Assembly: GCA_003218415.1 (NCBI GenBank) | Contig: QHNK01000096.1 | Coordinates: 1 to 52,460, forward strand | Direction of reading: 5' to 3' | DNA from: Verrucomicrobiota bacterium | GTDB taxonomy: Bacteria > Verrucomicrobiota > Verrucomicrobiia > Chthoniobacterales > UBA10450 | DNA: 52,460 nucleotides | Shown here: positions 10,830-19,978 of the stretch, in pieces | Position numbering within the stretch: position 1 is the first letter of the stretch | Layout: every line of letters begins with the position of its first letter | Notes under the pieces: generated by a model | What the model was told of the DNA's origin: nothing | The model's database searches: none | What the model saw: only the letters and a program-made list of their open reading frames with translations | Made by a program: the position numbers and the translations under genes

Positions 10830-12647
10830 TCAATGGCGTGCGGCATTGGTTAAGGCGATTCGTTCCGCCGAGGCAGTTTTGCGGGCTCGCTCTGCCGGCG
10901 GCGGTTTTTCGACTCGCTCCACGGGAACCGCTTTGCGAATCTCCTCATGCGGCTCAAGATCGAGATAGCGGGCGGCCTTCTCCGCAAGATGGGAAAAGAT
11001 CGGCCCCGCGACAAGCCCGCCGTAATTCAACTCCGGTTTGCTCGTGTGCGCATCATCGAGCACCACGAGACCGACAAACTCGGGATGCTCAGCCGGAAGA
11101 TAGCCAGCGAAAGAAACGACGTACTTTCCCTCTTCATATCCGCCTCGAGGATCAACTTTCTGCGCGGTTCCGGTTTTTCCAGCAATGGTAAAGCCTGGCA
11201 CGGTCGCGGCGGCGGCGGTCCCGCTGTCGCTCACGACGCCTCGTAGCGCATCACCAATTTCTCTGGCGGTTTCAGGAGAAATAACCTGACGCAGCACCAC
11301 TGGAGAAAGCGAACTGATGCTTTTGCCGTCCGACGTTGTGATCGATTTCACAATGCGCGGCATGATCAACTTGCCGCCGTTGGCAATCGTCGCCATTGCC
11401 ACCGTCATTTGCAGTGGCGTCACCCCGATTTCGTGCCCCATCGGAATACGGGTGATCGAGATTTTGCTCCAAGATTTCGGAGACCGGATGAGCCCGTTGA
11501 TCTCGCCGGGCAGCTCAATTCCCGTGCGCTCGCCGAATCCGAAGCGTCGAATGTATTCGTAAAACTTTTGCTCGCCTACACTGAGGCCAAGTTTGGCCGC
11601 TCCGATATTGCTCGATTTGATGAGAATCTCGCGCACGCTGAGATACGAAAACGAGCGATGATCGTGCAGGGCGGTGCCGCCGAAGTTCCAGAGACCGTTC
11701 TCACAAAAAATCGACGAATCAGGCCGCACCTTGCGTTCATTGAGAGCTGCGGCGGCTGCGACAATCTTGAAGGTGGAGCCCGGCTCCATCATGTCGATAA
11801 TGGCCCGGTTTTTCATCTGATCAGGCCGGGCCTCCGAGCGGAGGTTCAAATCAAAATGCGGCCGATTGGCCATCGCCAGGATTTCACCGGTCTGCGGCCG
11901 CATCAGAATAATGGTGGCTTTTTGCGGGAAATATTGCGCCATCGCGGCGTCGATTTCATTCTCCACGATGTTCTGCAGACCAAGATCGACGGTCAGATGG
12001 ATCTGGTAGCCGTCGCGTGGAGCGCGCTCCTGTCCGCGGTAAGGCACGATCTCCTGGCCGGCTCGGTTGTGCTCGATGAAACGATAGCCGTCCTGCCCGT
12101 GGAGATATTCCTCCATCGAGGCTTCCACGCCTTGAATCCCGTGATGATCAAAGTCGGTAAATCCGATGACATGACAAAGCATGGAGCCGTTTGGGTAGAT
12201 GCGCGTGGCGTCGTGCTCGAAATAAATTCCGCGCAAATTGCCCGCCCGAAGTTTCTCACGCAGCGCGTTTGCAGTGGCGGCGGGCACTTCCCGCTTGATC
12301 ACGATGTAACGGCGTTCGTTGTCTAATTTTTCCGCGAGCTCCTTGGACGGAATGCCAAGTTCGTGGCTTACGAGAGCAACGATTGCTTGCCGATTGTTAA
12401 GATGCGTAGCATCGGCGACCACGGTTTCGACAGGAATGTTGTGCGCGAGGACCTCGCTGTTCGCGTCGAGAATCGTGCCGCGCTCTGCATGAATGATTTG
12501 CTTGTAAACGTGTTTTTCAGCAGCAAGCCCGGCGTATTCGTCGTGCTTTATTGCCTGCAGATAAATCAAGCGAAATGAAAAGATGCTGAAGAGCCCGATA
12601 AAACCAGTGCATACTAAGACACAACGGCTTCGGCTATTTGGATTCAT
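10830..12647 (-). CDS. ftsI: Penicillin-binding protein 2/3, division transpeptidase
   Basis: 605 aa with N-terminal TM, class B PBP dimerisation domain, MEPGSTFK (SxxK), KSSN, AGKTGTAQ; dcw position. Confidence 0.92.
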   Translation of the reverse strand: MNPNSRSRCVLVCTGFIGLFSIFSFRLIYLQAIKHDEYAGLAAEKHVYKQIIHAERGTILDANSEVLAHNIPVETVVADATHLNNRQAIVALVSHELGIPSKELAEKLDNERRYIVIKREVPAATANALREKLRAGNLRGIYFEHDATRIYPNGSMLCHVIGFTDFDHHGIQGVEASMEEYLHGQDGYRFIEHNRAGQEIVPYRGQERAPRDGYQIHLTVDLGLQNIVENEIDAAMAQYFPQKATIILMRPQTGEILAMANRPHFDLNLRSEARPDQMKNRAIIDMMEPGSTFKIVAAAAALNERKVRPDSSIFCENGLWNFGGTALHDHRSFSYLSVREILIKSSNIGAAKLGLSVGEQKFYEYIRRFGFGERTGIELPGEINGLIRSPKSWSKISITRIPMGHEIGVTPLQMTVAMATIANGGKLIMPRIVKSITTSDGKSISSLSPVVLRQVISPETAREIGDALRGVVSDSGTAAAATVPGFTIAGKTGTAQKVDPRGGYEEGKYVVSFAGYLPAEHPEFVGLVVLDDAHTSKPELNYGGLVAGPIFSHLAEKAARYLDLEPHEEIRKAVPVERVEKPPPAERARKTASAERIALTNAARH

Positions 12648-13012
12648 CTTGTGGCAGAGGAGTTGGCTGCGGGTTGGATCGCATCTTCGTCTGCTGACCG
12701 GGGAGGAATAGTCAGCCGCACGATGTTTGCCTCCGAAATGGGGACCATTTTCAGGTAGCCTTCTTTCAATCGGCGTTGCAACGCCGAGCGCGAGGTCAAA
12801 GCCGCGATTTGCGCGCTGGCTATATCATTTTGAGTGCGCAGACTAACAAGCTCGTTCTCGACTGCCTTTCTGCGCTCGCCCAGATGGTAGAGTTGCAGCG
12901 TCAAATAAACGTAGCTCAATCCGGCCAGCGCCAGAAAGGCAGTCATCAAAATCCAGCGCGCAAGCGAGGCCGCGTTTACCGCATTACAGTTTCTTCGACG
13001 TGAGCGCTTCAT
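12644..13012 (-). CDS. FtsL-like small bitopic division protein
   Basis: 122 aa, single TM (WILMTAFLALAGLSYVYLTLQLY) plus coiled-coil-like segment, between rsmH and ftsI (the ftsL position). Confidence 0.65.
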   Translation of the reverse strand: MKRSRRRNCNAVNAASLARWILMTAFLALAGLSYVYLTLQLYHLGERRKAVENELVSLRTQNDIASAQIAALTSRSALQRRLKEGYLKMVPISEANIVRLTIPPRSADEDAIQPAANSSATR

Positions 13013-14044
13013 TTAAATCTTCTCGGCCACGCGCAACTTCGCGCTCCGCGAGCGGGGATTTGCGCGCTGTTCTTCATCACTCGGCTCCACCGGTTTCGGC
13101 GTAACCAATTCAAGATCGTAATCGGGGTTGCGCTGCGGCTCGGGCCACTCCGGCTTGTCCAACCATTCCCGGCTGTGATCGCGAAAAAAGTTCTTCACGA
13201 TCCGATCCTCCAGTGAGTGAAAAGTGATCACGGCAATGCGCCCGCGAGGTGCAAGTCGCGCAGTTAAGACACGCAAGCCTTCTTCAAGCGCGCCAAGCTC
13301 ATCATTCACTTCCATCCGCAGCGCTTGAAAAACCTGCGTGGCTGGATGATGACGACCGTGTCGGCCGACCAACTTTTCGATGGCGCGTGCCAGCGGCAGA
13401 GTTTCGCGAAACGGCGAAGTCCTGCGCATCTTCACGATCAAGCTCGCGATCCTGCGCGCGGCCGGTTCCTCACCGAGTTCACGAAACAGGCGAGTCAATT
13501 CCTCTTCGCCGTACTCATTTACAATCTTACCAGCAGTCAGCTTGGTTCGCGGGTCCATGCGCATGTCGAGCGGACCATTTCGAACGAAGCTGAAACCGCG
13601 ATGCGCATTCTCGAGTTGGCGGGAAGAAACACCAAGATCAAGGAGTGCGCCGCCGATGGTACCGAGGCCACGCTCGTCGAGAACGCTGGCTGCATGCCGG
13701 AAATTCGCCTGCCGCACGATGAGGCGCCGGCCGAAATGTGCCAGTCGCTCGCTCACATGCTGGACTGCATCAGGATCCTGATCCAGGGCCAGAACGTCGG
13801 CCCCACTTTGCAAAAGCGCTTCGGTATGGCCGCCACCGCCACATGTTCCATCTACGATGAGGAAACCGGGTTTCGGCTTTAGCAACCCCAACACTTCTCT
13901 CTGCAACACTGGACGGTGGTACACGAAATCCTCGATCGCATGCGGTTCCTCGTCGTCGGCCCGCGGATCAATGGCGAGCCACAAAAGCCGCTCAAGACAG
14001 AGTGTGTTCATAGCGTTTTGACGAAACATCTGCTTACAATCCAA
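13013..14044 (-). CDS. rsmH: 16S rRNA (cytosine(1402)-N(4))-methyltransferase
   Basis: YHRPVLQREVL, VDGTCGGGGHTEALL, LDLGVSSRQLE, RGFSF, ITFHSLEDRIVKNFF. Start within the first ~30 codons uncertain. Confidence 0.95.
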   Translation of the reverse strand: MDCKQMFRQNAMNTLCLERLLWLAIDPRADDEEPHAIEDFVYHRPVLQREVLGLLKPKPGFLIVDGTCGGGGHTEALLQSGADVLALDQDPDAVQHVSERLAHFGRRLIVRQANFRHAASVLDERGLGTIGGALLDLGVSSRQLENAHRGFSFVRNGPLDMRMDPRTKLTAGKIVNEYGEEELTRLFRELGEEPAARRIASLIVKMRRTSPFRETLPLARAIEKLVGRHGRHHPATQVFQALRMEVNDELGALEEGLRVLTARLAPRGRIAVITFHSLEDRIVKNFFRDHSREWLDKPEWPEPQRNPDYDLELVTPKPVEPSDEEQRANPRSRSAKLRVAEKI

Positions 14045-14513
14045 TTACACCTGCCACGTGCTGGTAAGTCGGCGTTTCCTCCTCGTGCGCTCGTTTCCAG
14101 CGTTGCAAATTCCAAATCTCAAAGCGGCCTTGCCCGCCAACGAGAGCAACTTCACCTTTCAATCCGAGCTTTCGGCAAAGGTCTTCCGGCAAGACAAGGC
14201 GCCCTTGTCGGTCCGCGCCCGCGTGCTGAGCCCGCGAATGCAGTTGGCGCAAAAAAACGCGGCGATCACGCGCGGAAACGTTCTGGTTTGTTTCCGCGGC
14301 CGAACTCATTTTCGCAAACTCCTTGGGCGACATAACGAGGAGAAATTGATGCGTCGCCTCCGGCAAAAGAATGAATTCCTCAGGACGGTCGCGTCGCCAA
14401 CGAGAGGGAATCGTGATTCGATTCTTGTCATCGATGGAATGCCGGAACTCTCCGGCATAGAAGCGTTCGGATGGGGAATCGGCGTCCATTGATCGAGTGG
14501 CATAATCGTCCAT
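14034..14513 (-). CDS. mraZ: Transcriptional regulator / cell-division protein MraZ
   Basis: FYAGEFRHSIDDKNRITIPSRWR ... QGRLVLPEDLCRKLGLKGEVALVGGQGRFEIWN; first gene of dcw. ORF is open to 14543, but ATG at 14513 (or 14489) leaves the operator-like repeats upstream. Confidence 0.9.
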   Translation of the reverse strand: MDDYATRSMDADSPSERFYAGEFRHSIDDKNRITIPSRWRRDRPEEFILLPEATHQFLLVMSPKEFAKMSSAAETNQNVSARDRRVFLRQLHSRAQHAGADRQGRLVLPEDLCRKLGLKGEVALVGGQGRFEIWNLQRWKRAHEEETPTYQHVAGVIGL

Positions 14514-14543
14514 TTTGCTCCACTCGACCCCACTTTTAACCAT
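14508..14543 (-). promoter_or_regulatory. Putative MraZ operator: TGG direct repeats at exact 10-bp spacing
   Basis: Reverse strand reads aTGGttaaaagTGGGGtcgagTGGAGcaaaaTGGAC: four TGG-containing boxes (ATGGTT, GTGGGG, GTGGAG, ATGGAC), each offset by 10 bp. Confidence 0.6.
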
Positions 14544-14617
14544 CTCCCCAGCCTGTGGTCAACAAAAATTTTTCAGCATATTGCGCCCGTCCGCCTTCAC
14601 CGTAAGCTCCTCGGGTC

Positions 14618-15133
14618 ATGAAATTTTTACCGCTCGGGCTGGCGGTTCCTTGCGCCCTCCTCGTCTGCGGCAGCGCGATCGGATTTGGCGAGTCACCGGA
14701 GCAAGCTCAGAGTGACGCGGTGCGGGTAACCGTATCGATGCACCCGGACGGCTCACGCACCGTTTACAACTTCGATAACGCGCAGCATAAGGCGGTGGCG
14801 ACGACCACCGATGTGGACGGCAAACTTCGCCAGACAATTCGTTACGAACTGGATGACGCAGGGCGTTTCTCGAGCGCGGAAATTTCGGGACCTGACGGCC
14901 GCCTTCGGCTCAAGAGTCGCTACAAGTACGACGATACAGGCCGCATCCTTGAGGAAACTCAAAGCGCCGCGGACGGCACTCTTCAGCACAAGATCGTTTA
15001 CAACTACGACTCATCCGGAAAGCAAACCGGCTACTCCGTCTTCGACGCTTCGGGCAAATTAGTTAGCGGCAAGGGCGCTGCTGTCGTTCGCGCGTCTCCC
15101 TCGCCAAAACCGCGCGAGAAAAACAGGCGATGA
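14618..15133 (+). CDS. Small secreted protein with YD/RHS-like repeats
   Basis: Signal peptide, then IRYELDDAGRFSS..., SRYKYDDTGRILEET..., IVYNYDSSGKQTG... motifs alternating with DGKL/DGRL/DGTL. Confidence 0.7.
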   Translation: MKFLPLGLAVPCALLVCGSAIGFGESPEQAQSDAVRVTVSMHPDGSRTVYNFDNAQHKAVATTTDVDGKLRQTIRYELDDAGRFSSAEISGPDGRLRLKSRYKYDDTGRILEETQSAADGTLQHKIVYNYDSSGKQTGYSVFDASGKLVSGKGAAVVRASPSPKPREKNRR

Positions 15134-15218
15134 GAAGTCCCGCTCCGAGTAGCCTCCCGCAGAGTGTGCATAAGGTTGTTGCCTTGCCACAGTCGAGAAA
15201 GAGCGCTACAAAACCGGC

Positions 15219-15899
15219 GTGATCGATTACATCCAAAAAGGCGGACTGTTGATGTGGCCAATCCTGGGCTGCAGCATCATCTCGATCGCTGTTTTTGCCG
15301 AGCGCCTCTTTTACTTGCACCGCGCCAGCATTCATGTCGGCGAATTCTTGAAGGGACTGTCGAACCTGATTCGGCGTCGCAATTTCGCTGAGGCGCTGCA
15401 TGAATCAGCCGGGACGCCGGGGCCGGTGGCGCGAGTGATTCATGCCGCGATTATCAGACACGATGCGCCCCGGGCGGAATTGCGCGATATCGTGCAGGAC
15501 GCCGCCCAGCTGGAAGTACCCAAACTGGAGCGGTTTCTTGCCGTGCTTGCTACGATCGCGTTCCTGACGCCGTTGCTCGGATTGCTTGGGACCGTCGCGG
15601 GAATGATCGATGCCTTCGGGACCATCGCTTCAAGCGGTGGTTATGCGACAGTGACTGAGCTTTCCGGCGGCGTGTATAAGAGTTTGCTGACCACCGCCGC
15701 CGGCCTGGTCGTAGCGACACCCACTTTCGTTGCTTATAGCTATCTCTCTTCGCGCGTGAACACGATGCTTCATGATATGGAACGCGCAGGGATTGAAATC
15801 GTCCACATGTTAACTGAAAGCCGTCCGATCAGCGGCATCATCAGCTTTCAACAACCCGAAGAGGCGGCCCGGGAGGTTGAAGCCCGCCAGGATCTGTAG
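15219..15899 (+). CDS. MotA/TolQ/ExbB proton channel family protein
   Basis: FLAVLATIAFLTPLLGLLGTVAGMIDAFGTIA...LLTTAAGLVVATPTFVAYSYL, classic TolQ/ExbB. Confidence 0.92.
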   Translation: MIDYIQKGGLLMWPILGCSIISIAVFAERLFYLHRASIHVGEFLKGLSNLIRRRNFAEALHESAGTPGPVARVIHAAIIRHDAPRAELRDIVQDAAQLEVPKLERFLAVLATIAFLTPLLGLLGTVAGMIDAFGTIASSGGYATVTELSGGVYKSLLTTAAGLVVATPTFVAYSYLSSRVNTMLHDMERAGIEIVHMLTESRPISGIISFQQPEEAAREVEARQDL

Positions 15900-15920
15900 A
15901 ATTTACCCTGTGCACGGCAC

Positions 15921-16014
15921 TGTCATGTTGAGCGAAGCGAAACATCTCTAATTAATTTCTGTGGGGATCGATCTAAAAAATGGTCAGAGATTCTTCGCTT
16001 CGCTCAGAATGACA
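15921..16014. repeat. REP/MITE-like inverted repeat inside the exbB-exbD operon
   Basis: Left arm tgtcatgttgagcgaagcgaaacatctct, right arm agagattcttcgcttcgctcagaatgaca (near-perfect reverse complement). Confidence 0.85.
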
Positions 16015-16034
16015 TTAGGAGGTGGGCTCGCTTC

Positions 16035-16439
16035 ATGAAGCTTCACCGCACGATAAACTTCAATTTCGCGTGGATTGTCCTTGTGGCGCTGGTGGATGTC
16101 GCCTTTCTGCTTGTTTTCTTCCTGTTGCTCAGTTCGAATTTCATCCTGCAACAAGGCATCTCAGTTTCGATGCCGTTCTCGCGCTTTACGCTTGGTCCGC
16201 AGACCAGCGGGCAAATCATCAGCATCACTGGCGGCGCAGTTCCGGCCATTTATTTCCAGGACCAGAGAGTGACAATGGAGGAACTCGGGCCATTACTGGA
16301 TGCAGCCAAACGCAGGGACGAATCAATTATCATCAAGGCGGACCGTTCTACGTCTTACGAAACGGTTGCCGAAGTGGCAAACGCTGCGCTTGAACACGGC
16401 ATCACTTCCGTCGCATTGGCTGCGACTCCGCCGCGATGA
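16035..16439 (+). CDS. ExbD/TolR family biopolymer transport protein
   Basis: N-terminal TM (FAWIVLVALVDVAFLLVFFLLLSS) and ExbD-like periplasmic part (IIIKADRSTSYETVAEVANAALEHGITSVALAATPP). Confidence 0.85.
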   Translation: MKLHRTINFNFAWIVLVALVDVAFLLVFFLLLSSNFILQQGISVSMPFSRFTLGPQTSGQIISITGGAVPAIYFQDQRVTMEELGPLLDAAKRRDESIIIKADRSTSYETVAEVANAALEHGITSVALAATPPR

Positions 16440-17076
16440 ACAGCGTTATCGCGCAGAGCGCAGCCGAACCGCTTATCTTCAGTTGGGATTCGCCTCGTGG
16501 CGAAAAACTCGCGATTACAGTCTTTCTGGCGATCTCTTTGGTCGCGCACGCCGTCTGTTTTTACATTTTTCAAATTGTTTATCCGCCAACGGTCGCTCTT
16601 CTGCCGCCGCCAGCCCGCGTCACGTTGATCACGCCCGCCTCCGAAGAAGGTCGCACGCTTCTTCGGTGGATCGATGCGGAAGATCCTGCACTCGCCTTCA
16701 CAACTCGTCGTCCGCAGGAAACAAGGCTGCGTGCGCTGCCAAAAGCTGAGCATGTGCCGTCCTATTCCGCGATTGAGCCGACTTTGAAGAATATTCCGCC
16801 GCTGGAGCGCCATCTGCGAATCCCGAGTTGCCAGCCACCGGGCGCGGTACACTTTGCCCGCTTGGAGAAATCCGCTATTGTTTTCCTGTTAATTCATCAG
16901 GTGACTCCGCGCTGGATGAGCAAGCCCGCTTATATGTTGCGCATTGCCGTTTTTCTCAAAACACCGCAAACGCTGGCAAAGCCGACTCGTTTCTGGCTTG
17001 GGGCACTGCAACAATCGTATGGGGCAATGACATCGCGCGCCCACAGCCGGCACGAGCAGCCAGCGTTACCCAGTGA
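16436..17076 (+). pseudogene. TonB-like energy transducer, apparent frameshift between ~16777 and ~16860
   Basis: N-terminal TM half reads in the 16436 frame. The TonB-C-like half (GEIRYCFPVNSSGDSALDEQARLYVAHCRFSQ...WGTATIVWGNDIARPQPA) reads in the 16828 frame and ends at 17076 in a 4-bp overlap with the next gene. Confidence 0.65.
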
Positions 17077-17312
17077 TTCGCGTTAGTCTTGCCACTCTGG
17101 TCACGATTTATCTGCTGCTTTTTCTTGCGGCGGTTTTCCTCTTCTGGATAGTTGGAGAATGGAATCGGAGGCGGCGGGAGCGACGGGCTCTCGAGCACCG
17201 GTTGCGCTGCGTGATTTGCGCGTTCGAATTTGAGGATCGAACCGACGCGCTGCTTCCCCGGTGCCCGCACTGCGGAAGTTTAAACGAACGATCCAAGATG
17301 GAGCAGATTTAA
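17073..17312 (+). CDS. Small membrane-anchored zinc-ribbon protein
   Basis: 79 aa: N-terminal TM, then CVICAFEF...LPRCPHCGSLN (two CxxC pairs). GTG start overlaps the upstream TGA (GTGA). Confidence 0.65.
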   Translation: MIRVSLATLVTIYLLLFLAAVFLFWIVGEWNRRRRERRALEHRLRCVICAFEFEDRTDALLPRCPHCGSLNERSKMEQI

Positions 17313-17313
17313 C

Positions 17314-18492
17314 ATGGGAATGTGGATAGGCCGAAATCGCAAGGCGCGTGTGACCTACGGGTTCGATGAAATCGCGTTGGTACCCGGGCGCGTGACGATC
17401 AACCCCAATGAAGTCGATATCAGGTTCCGTTTACCGCGCAAGGAGGCAGAGCCGCTCGAATTGAAAATTCCAATCCTCGCCAGCGCCATGGATGGAGTCG
17501 TCGACGTGCTTTTCGCCATTGCCATGAACAAGTTGGGTGGGCTGGCCGTTCTGAATCTCGAAGGAGTACAAACGCGCTATAAAAACCCGCAGGAAGTGCT
17601 GCAAAAGATTGTGGATGCAAATAAATCCGACATCACCGCGCTGCTGCAACGGATCTACCAGGAACCGATTCAGGAGGATCTAATCGCGGCGCGTGTGCGC
17701 CAGATCAAAGATGGCGGGGTATTGGCTGCGGTCAGTTCCATTCCTCAGCGTGCCGCGGAATTTGGCAGGATCGCGCAAGATGCGGGCGCGGATGTTTTCG
17801 TGGTGCAAAGCACGGTTTCCACCGTGCGGCATATTTCTTCTGAGTACAAGTCGCTTGATTTGGAAAAGTTTTGCCGGGACATGCGCATTCCAGTCATCGT
17901 TGGAAACACGGTCGGTTACGACGTGACTCTCGAGATCATGGAGTGCGGGCCGGCTGCGGTTTTGGTTGGTGTTGGACCGGGGGCGGCCTGCACTTCACGC
18001 GGCGTGCTTGGGCTCGGTGTTCCGCAGGTCACCGCAACGGTCGATTGCGCAGCGGCGCGTGACGCTTACTTCAAGAAAACATCACGCTACGTGCCGATCA
18101 TCACCGATGGCGGGATGAGCAGAGGCGGCGACGTGTGCAAGGCGTTGGCGTGCGGCGCGGACGCCGTGATGGTGGGCAGCGCGTTCGCCAAAGCGCATGA
18201 AGCGCCTGGGCGCGGCTATCATTGGGGCATGGCTACTCCACACGCAAATCTTCCGCGAGGCACCCGCATCAGGGTGGGTGCTACCGGGTCGCTAAAACAA
18301 ATCCTGTTTGGTCCTGCAGAAGTTGACGATGGCAGCCAAAATCTGGTCGGCGCGATCACTACTTGCATGGGCAACGTCGGCGCGCGCAGTGTTGCCGAAT
18401 TTCAGCAAACCGAGATTATCATCGCGCCATCGATCAAGACCGAAGGAAAACTCTTCCAAGCCGTTCAAAGCGTCGGAATGGGAACCAGTTGA
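17314..18492 (+). CDS. IMP dehydrogenase-related protein, GuaB3-like (no CBS domains)
   Basis: PILASAMDGVVDV, GADVFVVQST, VGVGPGAACTSRGVLGLGVPQ (catalytic Cys loop), IITDGGMSRGGDVCKALACGADAVMVGSAFA. Confidence 0.88.
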   Translation: MGMWIGRNRKARVTYGFDEIALVPGRVTINPNEVDIRFRLPRKEAEPLELKIPILASAMDGVVDVLFAIAMNKLGGLAVLNLEGVQTRYKNPQEVLQKIVDANKSDITALLQRIYQEPIQEDLIAARVRQIKDGGVLAAVSSIPQRAAEFGRIAQDAGADVFVVQSTVSTVRHISSEYKSLDLEKFCRDMRIPVIVGNTVGYDVTLEIMECGPAAVLVGVGPGAACTSRGVLGLGVPQVTATVDCAAARDAYFKKTSRYVPIITDGGMSRGGDVCKALACGADAVMVGSAFAKAHEAPGRGYHWGMATPHANLPRGTRIRVGATGSLKQILFGPAEVDDGSQNLVGAITTCMGNVGARSVAEFQQTEIIIAPSIKTEGKLFQAVQSVGMGTS

Positions 18493-18520
18493 CGCTTTGA
18501 CGCTTTAACGCTATACCGCC

Positions 18521-19771
18521 ATGCCCGATCGCAGAGTTGTTCTCACTGGTCTCGGCGCAATCACGCCGCTTGGCAACGACGTCGAGACGTTTTGGGCCAA
18601 TCTTAAAAACGGAGTCAGCGGCATTCGTGCAATCGATGCTTTCGATGCCACCGGTTACGATTGCAAAATCGGGGGACAAGTCCGCGGTTTCGATCCTAAA
18701 CGATTCTTCAAAAATCCGAAGGACCTCCGCCGTACCGATCGATTTACACAACTTTCGATGGCCGCAGCCAAAATGGCGCTGGAGGACAGTGGGATTGATA
18801 TCGAAAACCTCGAACGGCGAGACCGTTTCGGTGTGATCGTTAGCACCGGAATCGGCGGACTCAAAACTCTCCAGGATCAATTGACGATCCTGCTAACGAA
18901 AGGACCCTCGCGAAATTCACCATTCACGATCCCGATGCTGATCAGCAACATGGCCAGCGGGGTCATCTCGATGGAGTTCGACCTGCACGGTCCCAATTTG
19001 TGTATCGTCACCGCCTGCGCGACATCGAACAACGCCATCGGCGAATCCTGGCGGATCATCAAATTTGGCGATGCCGACGTCTTCCTCGCCGGCGGCTCCG
19101 AGGCGTCCATCGTAGAAATTGGTCTTGCGGGATTTTCAGCCATGAAAGCGCTCAGCACCCGCAACGACGAACCCGAACGCGCCTCCCGGCCGTTCGATCG
19201 TGACCGCGACGGTTTTGTGATGAGCGAAGGCGCGGGAGTCGTGGTGGTGGAGGAGTTGGAACACGCCAAAGCGCGTGGCGCGAAGATTTACTGTGAACTC
19301 ACAGGATACGGTCTGTCTGCCGACGCCTATCACATGACTGCGCCGCCGCCGGACGGCGAAGGCGCCGTGCGCGCCATGCAAATGGCGCTCGAGCATGCCC
19401 GCATATCACCTGATCAGGTTGATTACATCAATGCGCATGCCACCTCCACTGATATCGGCGACATTTGCGAGACCCGCGCGATCAAACAAGTGTTCGGGGA
19501 CCACGCTTACAAGGTTACCATCAGTTCCACGAAATCGATGACCGGCCATTTGTTAGGCGGCGCAGGTGGCGTCGAGATGGCGGCGTGCGCGCTCGCCATT
19601 CGCGATTCCGTCATTCCGCCCACGATCAATCTGGAAAATCCGGGGGAAGAATGCGATCTCGATTACACACCAAACGTCGCTCGCGAAAAGAAAGTGCGCG
19701 TCGCTCTAAACAACTCTTTCGGTTTCGGGGGCCACAATGCCACGCTGGTCGCCACCGCATTTGAAAAGTAG
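18521..19771 (+). CDS. fabF: Beta-ketoacyl-[acyl-carrier-protein] synthase II
   Basis: RRVVLTGLGAITPLGNDVETFW, ITACATSNNAIGES active-site Cys, NAHATSTDIGD, KSMTGHLLGGAGGVE, NNSFGFGGHNA. Confidence 0.95.
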   Translation: MPDRRVVLTGLGAITPLGNDVETFWANLKNGVSGIRAIDAFDATGYDCKIGGQVRGFDPKRFFKNPKDLRRTDRFTQLSMAAAKMALEDSGIDIENLERRDRFGVIVSTGIGGLKTLQDQLTILLTKGPSRNSPFTIPMLISNMASGVISMEFDLHGPNLCIVTACATSNNAIGESWRIIKFGDADVFLAGGSEASIVEIGLAGFSAMKALSTRNDEPERASRPFDRDRDGFVMSEGAGVVVVEELEHAKARGAKIYCELTGYGLSADAYHMTAPPPDGEGAVRAMQMALEHARISPDQVDYINAHATSTDIGDICETRAIKQVFGDHAYKVTISSTKSMTGHLLGGAGGVEMAACALAIRDSVIPPTINLENPGEECDLDYTPNVAREKKVRVALNNSFGFGGHNATLVATAFEK

Positions 19772-19841
19772 CGCGGCGCCTTTGACTATTCACCAGCCAC
19801 AGTCACTATTCCCCCGCGAACGCTTTCGGAGTTCGCTACGC

Positions 19842-19912
19842 GCGGGCATAGCTTAATGGTAAAGTTCCAGCCTTCCAAGCTGGCCATGCGGGTTCGATTC
19901 CCGTTGCCCGCT
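19842..19912 (+). tRNA. tRNA-Gly (anticodon TCC), CCA not encoded
   Basis: Acceptor GCGGGCA/TGCCCGC, anticodon stem-loop CCAGC-CTTCCAA-GCTGG, TPsiC arm GCGGG-TTCGATT-CCCGT; discriminator T. Confidence 0.95.
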
Positions 19913-19978
19913 ATGCTCTTTCCCTCGGGTCCGCGGTGCCACCCGAGACGGCGCAACTGATTATTTGGCTTCGCCACG

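Noticed and set aside
11409-12326. 305-aa plus-strand ORF opposite ftsI
   Set aside because: Antisense shadow of a clear penicillin-binding protein; composition not protein-like.
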